Assembly: GCF_008831545.1 (NCBI RefSeq)
Contig: NZ_CP044523.1
Coordinates: 310,001-374,000, forward strand
Source: Halorussus halophilus
GTDB taxonomy: Archaea > Halobacteriota > Halobacteria > Halobacteriales > Haladaptataceae
Direction of reading: 5' to 3'
Length of the DNA: 64,000 nucleotides
Shown here: positions 25,619 to 32,943 of the stretch, in pieces
Layout: each line of letters opens with the position of its first letter
Numbering within the stretch: the first letter of the stretch is position 1
Notes under the pieces: model-generated
Databases searched by the model: none
The model's input: the letters and a program-made list of their open reading frames with translations, nothing else
Told to the model about the DNA's origin: nothing
Program-made: the position numbers and the translations under genes

Positions 25619-26137
25619 TTAGGCTTCTCGCTCCGCGCGAGCGCGGCGCTTTCCACCGACGTAGCCCGCGACGCCGCCGACGAGGGCACCGATAGCGACA
25701 GTGGGGAGCGTGACGAGCGCGAGCGCGACCCCGGTGCCGAACGCGGCCAAGAGACCGCCACTACCGAGGTAGGCGAAGGCTGTCCCAACAGCTAGTATCG
25801 ATGCGAACACTGCTGCGCCGCCGTGCATCGCGCCCCGGCGACTGCCGGGACCACCGAACCACCCCGCGACGTAGCCGCCGAGTGGGACAGCGAGCGCGGT
25901 CAGCGCGGCAGTCGCCGTAACGACCGCTCCGGGAAGACCCACTTCGAAGAGCGTAATGACCGCTCCGGGAAGACCCTCACCGAGGAGTATCGCGGGCACG
26001 AGCGGCGGGCCGAGCGTCCCCAGCATCCCGGCGGCGACTGCGCCACCGTCGAGGACGCGACGGTCCTCCTCGGCCTTCTGTTCGGTCTTCGCTCGTCGCG
26101 TGCGGTCGAGCGGACTTCGCCCGTTGCCCTCACTCAT
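25619..26137 (-). CDS. DUF5518-like four-helix membrane protein
   Basis: A 172-residue protein with a charged N-terminus (about 1-30, RTRRAKTEQKAEEDRR) and about four Gly/Ala-rich hydrophobic segments. GALVGGVAGYVGGKRR near the end is typical of the haloarchaeal DUF5518 group. A 19-bp DNA direct repeat (25922-25940 and 25958-25976) encodes two copies of GLPGAV in a 12-residue period. The ATG abuts the stop of the upstream gene (TAG then ATG). Function unknown. Confidence 0.65.
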   Translation of the reverse strand: MSEGNGRSPLDRTRRAKTEQKAEEDRRVLDGGAVAAGMLGTLGPPLVPAILLGEGLPGAVITLFEVGLPGAVVTATAALTALAVPLGGYVAGWFGGPGSRRGAMHGGAAVFASILAVGTAFAYLGSGGLLAAFGTGVALALVTLPTVAIGALVGGVAGYVGGKRRARAEREA

Positions 26138-26518
26138 CTACCCGAAGCGGATGCCGTCGCTCACGATGCGGGCGTTTCGCTCGCGGTCGATATGGGACGC
26201 CAGTTCCTCGTGGTCGTACAACTGCTGGACGAGCGCGGCCTGCAGGTCGCGCCACGCCATCGCGTAGATGGGCGATTGGCCCCACGCGCGTAGCTCTGCG
26301 ACGAAGTCGTCGTACTGCTCCCAGCGGTCCTCGAACCGTTCGAGCGCGTCTACGACCGCGCCGGCGGCCGCGTCGTCGTCTTCTGCGTCCTCGATTGCCT
26401 GATTCAGTCGCTGTTCCCAGCCAGCGACCGCCTTCTGCATGTCGTGGGCGGCGTCGTCGCCGTCACCGGGAAGCGACTGGACGATAGGTTCGGGAACTGA
26501 AAGCGAGATGTCCTGCAT
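26138..26518 (-). CDS. Conserved haloarchaeal hypothetical protein
   Basis: A 126-residue acidic, mostly helical protein starting MQDISLSVPEPIVQSLPGDG. It has alternating charged helices (KAVAGWEQRLNQAIEDAEDD, DALERFEDRWEQYDDFVAEL) and a C-terminal LYDHEELASHIDRERNARI. ATG 26518 is supported by a TATA-like GCTATTTGAA centred about 28 nt upstream, which marks it as the first, leaderless gene of a two-gene unit with the membrane protein that follows. No family name can be given. Confidence 0.65.
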   Translation of the reverse strand: MQDISLSVPEPIVQSLPGDGDDAAHDMQKAVAGWEQRLNQAIEDAEDDDAAAGAVVDALERFEDRWEQYDDFVAELRAWGQSPIYAMAWRDLQAALVQQLYDHEELASHIDRERNARIVSDGIRFG

Positions 26519-26596
26519 ACCACTCGCTTGTGCCCCATCGTTCAAATAGCTACGGCAGAACGGTGGTGAAAAATCAGTCGTCGGAAGGGCGAGGGC

Positions 26597-28207
26597 TCAG
26601 CAGTCGTCGTTCTCGTCGCCGTCGTTGTCGCCGTTCTCGTCGTTGCCGCCGCCGACTTCGACGGTGACGCTGTCGCTCGCCGTCCACCCCGAACGGTCCT
26701 CGATGGTCACGGACATCTCGTAAGTGCCAGCGTCGCCGTTCCGGAGTTCGACTTCGCCGGTGATTCCGGGCAGACCGTCCTCCTCAGTGCGGTCTCGCTC
26801 GACGTACTCCCAGTCACCTTCGAAGTTCCAGTCGAGCCACGTGTACTCGACTCCCTCTTGGTCGTGGTCGTGGTATCGTTCTTCGTCTTGGTTCAGATAA
26901 CCAGTGGCCGATAGGGTCACGGAGTCGCCAGTCTCGACCGACGTCGAACTCGCTTCGAGTTCGACCTTCGGCGGAGCGTTCCACGCCGACTCGTCTGCCA
27001 CGAGTCGGTGGACGCCACCGCCGACGCCTTCCACGTCGTACGCACTCAAGCCGAAGTAGAGCGCATCGTCCGTCGGAACCACCCCGGTACCGTTGCTCGT
27101 TCGCGTGCTGGCGAACTGCCCGACAAGCGACCCGTCTTCGGTATCGAGGACGACCAGCGTCTCCGCCCAGACGTAGACGTGACCGCCGGAGACGACCGGT
27201 GTCCCGCTGAACGTTCCCAGCGGTGCCACGGATTTCCAACGTTTCTCGCCCGTCTCCGCGTCGAACGCGAACAGCACGCGGGTACTCCCGGCATCGACTT
27301 GGTTAGCGGAACTGTAGACGACCCCGTCGTGGACCGCGACGGACTGGTTCGGCGATTGGGCGTCGCCTGCCTCGGGGTCTTGGTAGCCGCGCTGCCAGCG
27401 AACCGTTCCCGTCTCGGCGTCTAGTGCTTTGACCGTCCCGGACCCGACGTAGACGGTGCCGTCGGCGACGGTCGGTGCCGACATGCCTTCGACGCTGTCT
27501 CGCCACTGTACGTCGCCGCTCGCGGCGTCCAGTGCGAGGACCGTCCCGTCTCGGTTACAGACGTAGACCAGTCCGTCGGCGACTGCCGGTGCAGAAGCGA
27601 CGCTCTTTCCGTAGTCCACAGTCGGTCCCTCGTAGCCGTCCGTCTGCTTCCACTCGACGCTCCCGTCGGCGGCGTCGAGCGCGTAGACGCCGTCGTAGGC
27701 GCTGACGTAGAGCGTCCCATCTACGAGTGCGGGTGAAGCGGTCGCCCCCTTTTCGAAGGTCCACTCGACGCTCCCGTCTGCGGTGGCGAGCGCGTGAACT
27801 GCCGTCTTGTCGCCGAAGTAGACCGTCCCGTCGCCGACCGCGGGCGCGGTTTCGGACTTTCCGGCGAGGTCCGTCGTCCACTGTGACTCTCCCGTTTCGG
27901 CGTCGAGTGCTTGCGCGTACCCGGAACCGGGACCATAATTGCCCTCGGTCATCGCCACGTAAATCGTCCCATCGACGACCGCTGGAGTACCAAAGACGCC
28001 CCAGTAGGTGCCGGTGTCCCAATCGTGAGCTAGATACTTCTCCGGCGGCGAAGCATCGAGGTGGCCCGTGTTCCGTGCGCCGAACTGGAACTGTGCCAGT
28101 GCGTCCGCAGTCGAATCGGAGGGCGTTCCGGTAGTGAGACCCGCAGTGCCGAGCGCGAGCGCCGACGCGCTCGCTCCCAAAAACATCCGTCGATTTACGT
28201 TTCGCAT
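26597..28207 (-). CDS. Exported PQQ-type beta-propeller with C-terminal PKD-like domain
   Basis: A 536-residue protein with a twin-arginine signal (NRRMFLGASASALALG) and about seven PQQ-like blades (DGTIYVAMTEG, DGTVYFGDKTAVHAL, DGVVYSSANQ). After about residue 405 a beta-sandwich segment follows (KVELEASSTSVETGDSVTLS and GTYEMSVTIEDRSG), which looks like a PKD or Ig-like domain, and then a very acidic tail (NDGDENDDC). It is probably a surface-exposed binding protein. It is shorter than the relative at 17267 and is not next to it. Confidence 0.82.
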   Translation of the reverse strand: MRNVNRRMFLGASASALALGTAGLTTGTPSDSTADALAQFQFGARNTGHLDASPPEKYLAHDWDTGTYWGVFGTPAVVDGTIYVAMTEGNYGPGSGYAQALDAETGESQWTTDLAGKSETAPAVGDGTVYFGDKTAVHALATADGSVEWTFEKGATASPALVDGTLYVSAYDGVYALDAADGSVEWKQTDGYEGPTVDYGKSVASAPAVADGLVYVCNRDGTVLALDAASGDVQWRDSVEGMSAPTVADGTVYVGSGTVKALDAETGTVRWQRGYQDPEAGDAQSPNQSVAVHDGVVYSSANQVDAGSTRVLFAFDAETGEKRWKSVAPLGTFSGTPVVSGGHVYVWAETLVVLDTEDGSLVGQFASTRTSNGTGVVPTDDALYFGLSAYDVEGVGGGVHRLVADESAWNAPPKVELEASSTSVETGDSVTLSATGYLNQDEERYHDHDQEGVEYTWLDWNFEGDWEYVERDRTEEDGLPGITGEVELRNGDAGTYEMSVTIEDRSGWTASDSVTVEVGGGNDENGDNDGDENDDC

Positions 28208-28336
28208 GCAACTAGTCTGTGTACGAATTCACATTTTCCTATTCGGCGAGTAAGAGTACTGAAAAACGTCTATTCTGCGACTAAACGTTCTAGCCGATTC
28301 GAACGTCCAGAAAGAGAGTCTGTCTCGATTGAACGG

Positions 28337-29134
28337 CTACAGCCACTTCGCCAACTGCACTTCGTCTACGAACTCGCCGTCCACCCGGTAGTGGTCGGCG
28401 CGGGTCGCCTCCATCTCCCAGTCGTGGTCCGCGAGCAAGTCGAGCGCGTCGTCGTTGGTCGCGGGGAGGCTCTGGTAGACCTTCCGGTAACCCTGTTCGT
28501 CGGCCCACGCCATCCCGCGTTCGAGCAGGTTGCCGCCGATGCCCTGCTCGCGGTAGTCGGGTGCGACGCCGACGGTCAACTCGGCGGTGTGTCTCCGTGC
28601 CGGGAGTTCGGAACTCTGGAGGTGGACCCAGCCTAATACTTCCTCTTCGCCCTCCTCAGATTCACTCGTCGCCACGAAGAACATCCGTGACTCTTGGTCG
28701 TTCCGCCGAACGAGCGCGTCTTCGCGCTCGATTGCATCCGCTACCTGCTCGTCTACCACGATTGCGCCTTCCGCCGCTACCTCCCGGATGCGGTCGGCGA
28801 CCGCTTCGCGGTCGCTCTCTCGCGCAGGCCGAACGGTGTAGGAAAAGTCATCGGTTTCGTGGGTCTCCGGTTCTGCATCGGGTGAGACCTCCAACTGCCC
28901 TTCGCGCTGGTCGAGGTAGCCTGCCTCGGTCAGTGCCGACACTTCCTCGTTGAACTCGCCGACGGGGAGTCTGACCGTCGGTTCGGTCCCCGACCGAGCG
29001 GGCTTCGAGCCAGCGGCCTCCTCGATTCGTACCGCGTCTCGTACGTCTTCCGGCGAGGCGGCACCGCGTCGTTCGACGTACCGATAGATGCGACTCTGTA
29101 CGTCGGTCTCGAACTCGAAGTTGCGGGTTGCCAT
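28337..29134 (-). CDS. GNAT acetyltransferase with N-terminal winged-helix-like region
   Basis: A 265-residue two-part protein. Residues about 1-85 look like a small winged-helix or helical domain (VQSRIYRYVERRGAASPEDV, LTEAGYLDQREG). From about 97 onwards is a GNAT fold (YTVRPARESDREAVADRIRE) with the acetyl-CoA loop VAPDYREQGIGGNLLERGMA (about 205-224). The combination suggests a DNA- or protein-binding acetyltransferase, but the target is unknown. It lies between the propeller gene and arcS on the minus strand, with gaps over 120 nt. Confidence 0.8.
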   Translation of the reverse strand: MATRNFEFETDVQSRIYRYVERRGAASPEDVRDAVRIEEAAGSKPARSGTEPTVRLPVGEFNEEVSALTEAGYLDQREGQLEVSPDAEPETHETDDFSYTVRPARESDREAVADRIREVAAEGAIVVDEQVADAIEREDALVRRNDQESRMFFVATSESEEGEEEVLGWVHLQSSELPARRHTAELTVGVAPDYREQGIGGNLLERGMAWADEQGYRKVYQSLPATNDDALDLLADHDWEMEATRADHYRVDGEFVDEVQLAKWL

Positions 29135-29257
29135 ACTAGCGACACACGCGTCTCCGACAGAAGGTTATTACCCGGGTAAAGCGGAATTATGCGGTCGATA
29201 CCCGGTGAATTCTGCGTTTTACCGAAATTGGAATTCGGTCCAGAGTAACTTTCTACG

Positions 29258-31009
29258 CTACTTCTCTTCGACGTGACGCACGCTCGACGCGATGCCGCGC
29301 GTACTCTCGGCCATCTCCGGGCCGGTCATCTGCGCGCGGCCGACGGCGAACGCCTGCGGTCCCTCGATGACTACCTCGTCGCCGACGCGGATGTCGTCGT
29401 CTGCGTCCACCACGCCCGGCGCGAGGACGCTTCCGTGGGGCGCGAAGTTGTCGATTTCGACCCGCTTGGTCGGGGCGTCCGACTCGTCCCAGAGATGCGC
29501 ACCTTCGAGCGTAAAGGAGAGGACGCCGTACTGAGGCACCATCGCGGCGAGTTGCGTGTCGTCTTGGTCGCGCACGCGAAGCTTCGGGTATCGGCTCTCG
29601 GTCTGGACGTTCTCGAAGAGGGCATCGCCCGCACCGTCACCGAACTGGTAGTCGGCGATGGCTTTGACCGTGTTGTGTTCGCGCTCGCGCTTGCTGTACT
29701 TGAGTTCGTCGTCGAGCGTTCGCATGAGGTTGCCGAGCGATTCGGTGGTCGTCGGGTGGTCCTCGACGGTGTACTCGAACTCCATGTCGAGTGCGTCTTC
29801 GACGCGCTCGCAGACCTCTCGGTAGCCTTCGGGCGGGACGTGTGCGATGACTCTGGGGTAGTCGTTGCGTTCGAGATAGCGTTTGAGCACTTTGGCGACG
29901 AACTGCTTTTCGTCCTCGGACCAGCGACCAGTCACCACGGAGTCGTAGTGCTGTGCCGGATACGTCAGTTCGAGTTCTTGCGGAACGACGCCAATCGGTG
30001 AGGTCATCGACACGGTGTGACCCCGGAACTGGATGGCGTCGTGGTACTGGCCGTGGCTCTGGGACTCGCTGTAGGGCTTCTTCGCAGAGCAGGGCACCAG
30101 CACGAGCGGATTGTCGAAGCGATTCTGGTACCGAGTGGTCACGCGCTCGGCGAACCGCTGAATCTCGACGCGCCGGAGGGTGTCTTCGGTCGCGGCGGTC
30201 AACTCGGCGTCGCGGATGACCGGCGTGCGCTCTTCGACGTAGCTCCACTGCTGGTCGAACTCCCGGAACGCGGCGGTGAGCCACTGCTCGTGGCGCGCTT
30301 GGCCTTCGATGTAGTCGCGAAGTCGGCCCGAGCGGATTCGCTCGCGGACGACGCCAAGTTCGGCGCGCAGTGCGTTGGCGTTGTGTTCGGCGCAGTCCTC
30401 GCGGTCGAATTTCGAGAGCGGTTGCTGGCAGGCCGGGCAGGCACAGGGAAGTTCCGAGAGGTCGTCGAGGAAATGATGGCCCTCCGAAGTCAGATATCGG
30501 CCTTCTAATCCGGCGACGACCGCCTTGTCGGTGTCAACGAGGTCCACTCCGGCGGAAACGAGCGTGGCGACGTTCGCGGGCGTGGCGACCCCCGACAGGT
30601 AGAGCGCGCTGTCTGCGGGGATGGCGTCGCGCGTCTCGATAATCGCGTCCTTGAACGCCGCGCCGTGGCCCGTGAACCCCTGCGGACCGGAGAGGACGTA
30701 GGCGTCTGCGCCATAATCCACGGCCGTCTCTGGTGCGACAACTGCCGCGCTCGGGTAGTCCACGTCAGGATACTCGACGGCGAAGGAGTCCATCACTTCT
30801 TCGTCGGTGCCACTCGGGAACCCGCGGTGTGGGAGGATAGTGAGACTCGCTCCGTCGCCCTCCGGAACCTGTTGGTCGTCTACCCAGAGGCTCCCCGCAT
30901 CGGAAACGAAGTCGTCGGCGACGGTCGGCGTCGTCACCGACTCAGCGAGTCTGAGTTCGGCGATGCGCGCCGGGCCGTCGCGCTCGTGAACTTCGAAGTA
31001 GTCGGTCAT
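29258..31009 (-). CDS. arcS: Archaeosine synthase subunit ArcS (TgtA2)
   Basis: A 583-residue TGT paralogue. It has a degenerate TGT-like N-terminal part, a zinc-type CACPAC motif (Cys189, Cys191, Cys194), the ArcS core motif LVPCSAKKPYSESQSH and a C-terminal PUA RNA-binding domain (last ~75 residues, EVVIEGPQAFAVGRAQM). ArcS attaches lysine to preQ0 at tRNA position 15, and RaSEA then finishes archaeosine. It is preceded by no linked gene, and the pathway partners are 4.3 kb and 13 kb away. Confidence 0.92.
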   Translation of the reverse strand: MTDYFEVHERDGPARIAELRLAESVTTPTVADDFVSDAGSLWVDDQQVPEGDGASLTILPHRGFPSGTDEEVMDSFAVEYPDVDYPSAAVVAPETAVDYGADAYVLSGPQGFTGHGAAFKDAIIETRDAIPADSALYLSGVATPANVATLVSAGVDLVDTDKAVVAGLEGRYLTSEGHHFLDDLSELPCACPACQQPLSKFDREDCAEHNANALRAELGVVRERIRSGRLRDYIEGQARHEQWLTAAFREFDQQWSYVEERTPVIRDAELTAATEDTLRRVEIQRFAERVTTRYQNRFDNPLVLVPCSAKKPYSESQSHGQYHDAIQFRGHTVSMTSPIGVVPQELELTYPAQHYDSVVTGRWSEDEKQFVAKVLKRYLERNDYPRVIAHVPPEGYREVCERVEDALDMEFEYTVEDHPTTTESLGNLMRTLDDELKYSKREREHNTVKAIADYQFGDGAGDALFENVQTESRYPKLRVRDQDDTQLAAMVPQYGVLSFTLEGAHLWDESDAPTKRVEIDNFAPHGSVLAPGVVDADDDIRVGDEVVIEGPQAFAVGRAQMTGPEMAESTRGIASSVRHVEEK

Positions 31010-31123
31010 ACTGCGGAATCGGGTCGGGAGGGGGAACTATCTTGCGTAACGCCGTGACTGCGTGAGTCGTGAACTTCTACTCTGTAGTTCACGCTACCGC
31101 GACTACGAGTTCGTCGCTGTTGC

Positions 31124-31798
31124 TTACCTCTTTTGGTCGTCCTCGAAGTCCACAGTCAGTGCATTCTCGACCAAATTTTCGTGACCGCGGCGCAGTCGCT
31201 CCGAGACCGCCTGGTGAGAAATCGACAGTTCGTCGGCGAGGTCGCGGGCAGAGGCGTTTCGGGGGACGGTGTAGTACCCACTGTCGAGAGCAGACGTCAG
31301 CGCTTCGTACTGTTCTTCGGTCAGGCCGTACTGGCCGTAGCCTTTGGTGTGGTTCAGTTCGTGAACTTGCTCGACGTTCACGTCGAGGCCTTGGTCTTGA
31401 CAGAAATCGTAGGTTGCGGAGAACGCGTCGCGGTCCGGGAAGACGATGCGAAGGTGCCACCGGTTGTCTTGCCCCGCCGCTTTGAGGATGGCCGCGCCGT
31501 GTTCGGTCATCGAGTGGAAGAGGAGATCTACCGACTCCACCCACTCCATCTGGTAGAATCGACCGTCTACGAGTTTCGAAAGGCGTTCTTCGTTGTCGAC
31601 TGTTGGGTCTTCGGCCAACGCGTCCTCGAACGCGTCGAGTTCGTCGTCGCTGCCCGAAGCCCAGCAAAACGGCATCACGCGGTCCCGGCCGTGTGCGACG
31701 ACCCGCTCGGCTTCCACCTCCACCGCTGGTACATTCGGGAGCGTCTCTCTGAGTGCAAACTCTGACGTCGGCACACCCAACTGCGCGATAGTACTCAT
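31124..31798 (-). CDS. Bacterio-opsin-activator-type HTH-10 transcription regulator
   Basis: A 224-residue regulator with the C-terminal HTH_10 domain of the Bat/DmsR family: LTEEQYEALTSALDSGYYTVPRN, then RDLADELSISHQAVSERLRRGH (about 160-215). The N-terminal half is a ligand-type domain (WHLRIVFPDRDAFSATYDFC) with no PAS or GAF signature I can assign. A TATTACC box about 28 nt upstream fits ATG 31798. It is divergent from the DUF7504-like gene across a 199-nt gap and could control it, but there is no direct evidence. Confidence 0.85.
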   Translation of the reverse strand: MSTIAQLGVPTSEFALRETLPNVPAVEVEAERVVAHGRDRVMPFCWASGSDDELDAFEDALAEDPTVDNEERLSKLVDGRFYQMEWVESVDLLFHSMTEHGAAILKAAGQDNRWHLRIVFPDRDAFSATYDFCQDQGLDVNVEQVHELNHTKGYGQYGLTEEQYEALTSALDSGYYTVPRNASARDLADELSISHQAVSERLRRGHENLVENALTVDFEDDQKR

Positions 31799-31997
31799 GC
31801 ACTCACACTACGACGAGGACGGTAATATGAGTTGTAGCCGGACGTTGGGTGACTAACTCCTTGGCCGTCTTGCTCAGACTCGCACGACGAACGTTCCAGA
31901 CCTCCGTCTCACGCCCGAATCGACGATTCCGGCAATACCGTGGTTCTTTCAACCGTTACTAATCTGGATAAAAAACTATAAATAAGTATATTGTGAA

Positions 31998-32768
31998 ATG
32001 CAAACAATGCAGAAAATACGAGTGGAAGACACACTCTCCCGTAGTTCGGGAGACGTCCCACCAGACGACGCGATACAGGAGTTTCTCGACTTGCTGAACG
32101 AGTTGAAGGCGACTGGCTGTAACCTCCTAGTCGTCGGGGACGAACCGCGCTGTACGTTCACGCGAGCGAGCAAACGACTGTTCGGCGACGCCGAGGCGAT
32201 GCGGTACCGACTGCTCGCGGTCACCGACGCGACGCCGCAGTCGGTCGCCGACAGACTGCCAGACGCCGAATCGACGCCGCGACCGGTCGAGGAGACTACG
32301 CACGTCCTCACGCACGCTCAGACCCCACGGTGCGTGACTACGTCCGAAATTTCGGACTCCCAGCGCGAACTCGCGAGTGTCAGGGAGACCCGTATCGCCG
32401 ACCCCGAACTCTGTGGACTCCAATCGGCGCTCGTGGAGGGCATCGAAACGTTCGCCGACGCCACGCCCCGACTGAGACCCGGAGACCTGCGCGTCGGTAT
32501 CGACTCGCTGGGTTCGCTACTCGACGAGTACGACCAAGCGGTCGTTCGACGGTGTCTCGACACGGTCGGTCGGCACGTCTGCAAGTACGACGGGATGGCC
32601 CACTACGTCCTCCCAGAAGCCTACGACAGCGACCGAGTGCAGTCCCTCCTCGGCGCGTTCGACGCCGTCATCGAGGTCCGGCGAGTCTCCGACGAGTACG
32701 AACACGACGCCGAAGAACGCTGGCACGTGCCCGACGAGGGGTTGACTATCGGTTGGACGCCACTGTAG
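31998..32768 (+). CDS. DUF7504-like protein, first gene of CHAT locus
   Basis: A 256-residue soluble protein. GCNLLVVGDEPRCTFTRASK, then LFGDAEAMRYRLLAVTDATP (about 41-78), matches my memory of the haloarchaeal DUF7504 group, whose members lie near CHAT proteins. The fold may resemble a RecA- or DUF835-like alpha/beta domain, but no Walker A motif is present. Later parts (VGIDSLGSLLDEYDQAVVRRC) are alpha/beta. Very AT-rich promoter DNA at 31967-31984 is unusual for the region; the box TATAAATA at 31977 would favour a leaderless start at the second ATG, 32007. Confidence 0.65.
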   Translation: MQTMQKIRVEDTLSRSSGDVPPDDAIQEFLDLLNELKATGCNLLVVGDEPRCTFTRASKRLFGDAEAMRYRLLAVTDATPQSVADRLPDAESTPRPVEETTHVLTHAQTPRCVTTSEISDSQRELASVRETRIADPELCGLQSALVEGIETFADATPRLRPGDLRVGIDSLGSLLDEYDQAVVRRCLDTVGRHVCKYDGMAHYVLPEAYDSDRVQSLLGAFDAVIEVRRVSDEYEHDAEERWHVPDEGLTIGWTPL

Positions 32769-32770
32769 CC

Positions 32771-32831
32771 GACTCGGCTTCGTTCTCTGCGGACTCGGCT
32801 TCGTTCTCGCCGCTCGGCCTCGTTCTTCGAC
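32771..32831 (+). repeat. Short tandem repeat of about 21 nt
   Basis: Two nearly identical 21-nt units (32771-32791 and 32792-32812, both with GACTCGGCTTCGTTCTC) and a third diverged copy fill most of the gap between the DUF7504-like gene and the CHAT gene. No function is claimed. Confidence 0.6.
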
Positions 32832-32943
32832 CGCGTTCTCCGATTTCTTCCGCTGAGCAATCCTACCTTGAGTACGACGGGGAAGCTATTTTACGGTTGC
32901 ACTGACAGCAGTAACTAGACCTTTCGCCGTGTCGCCACTAGCC

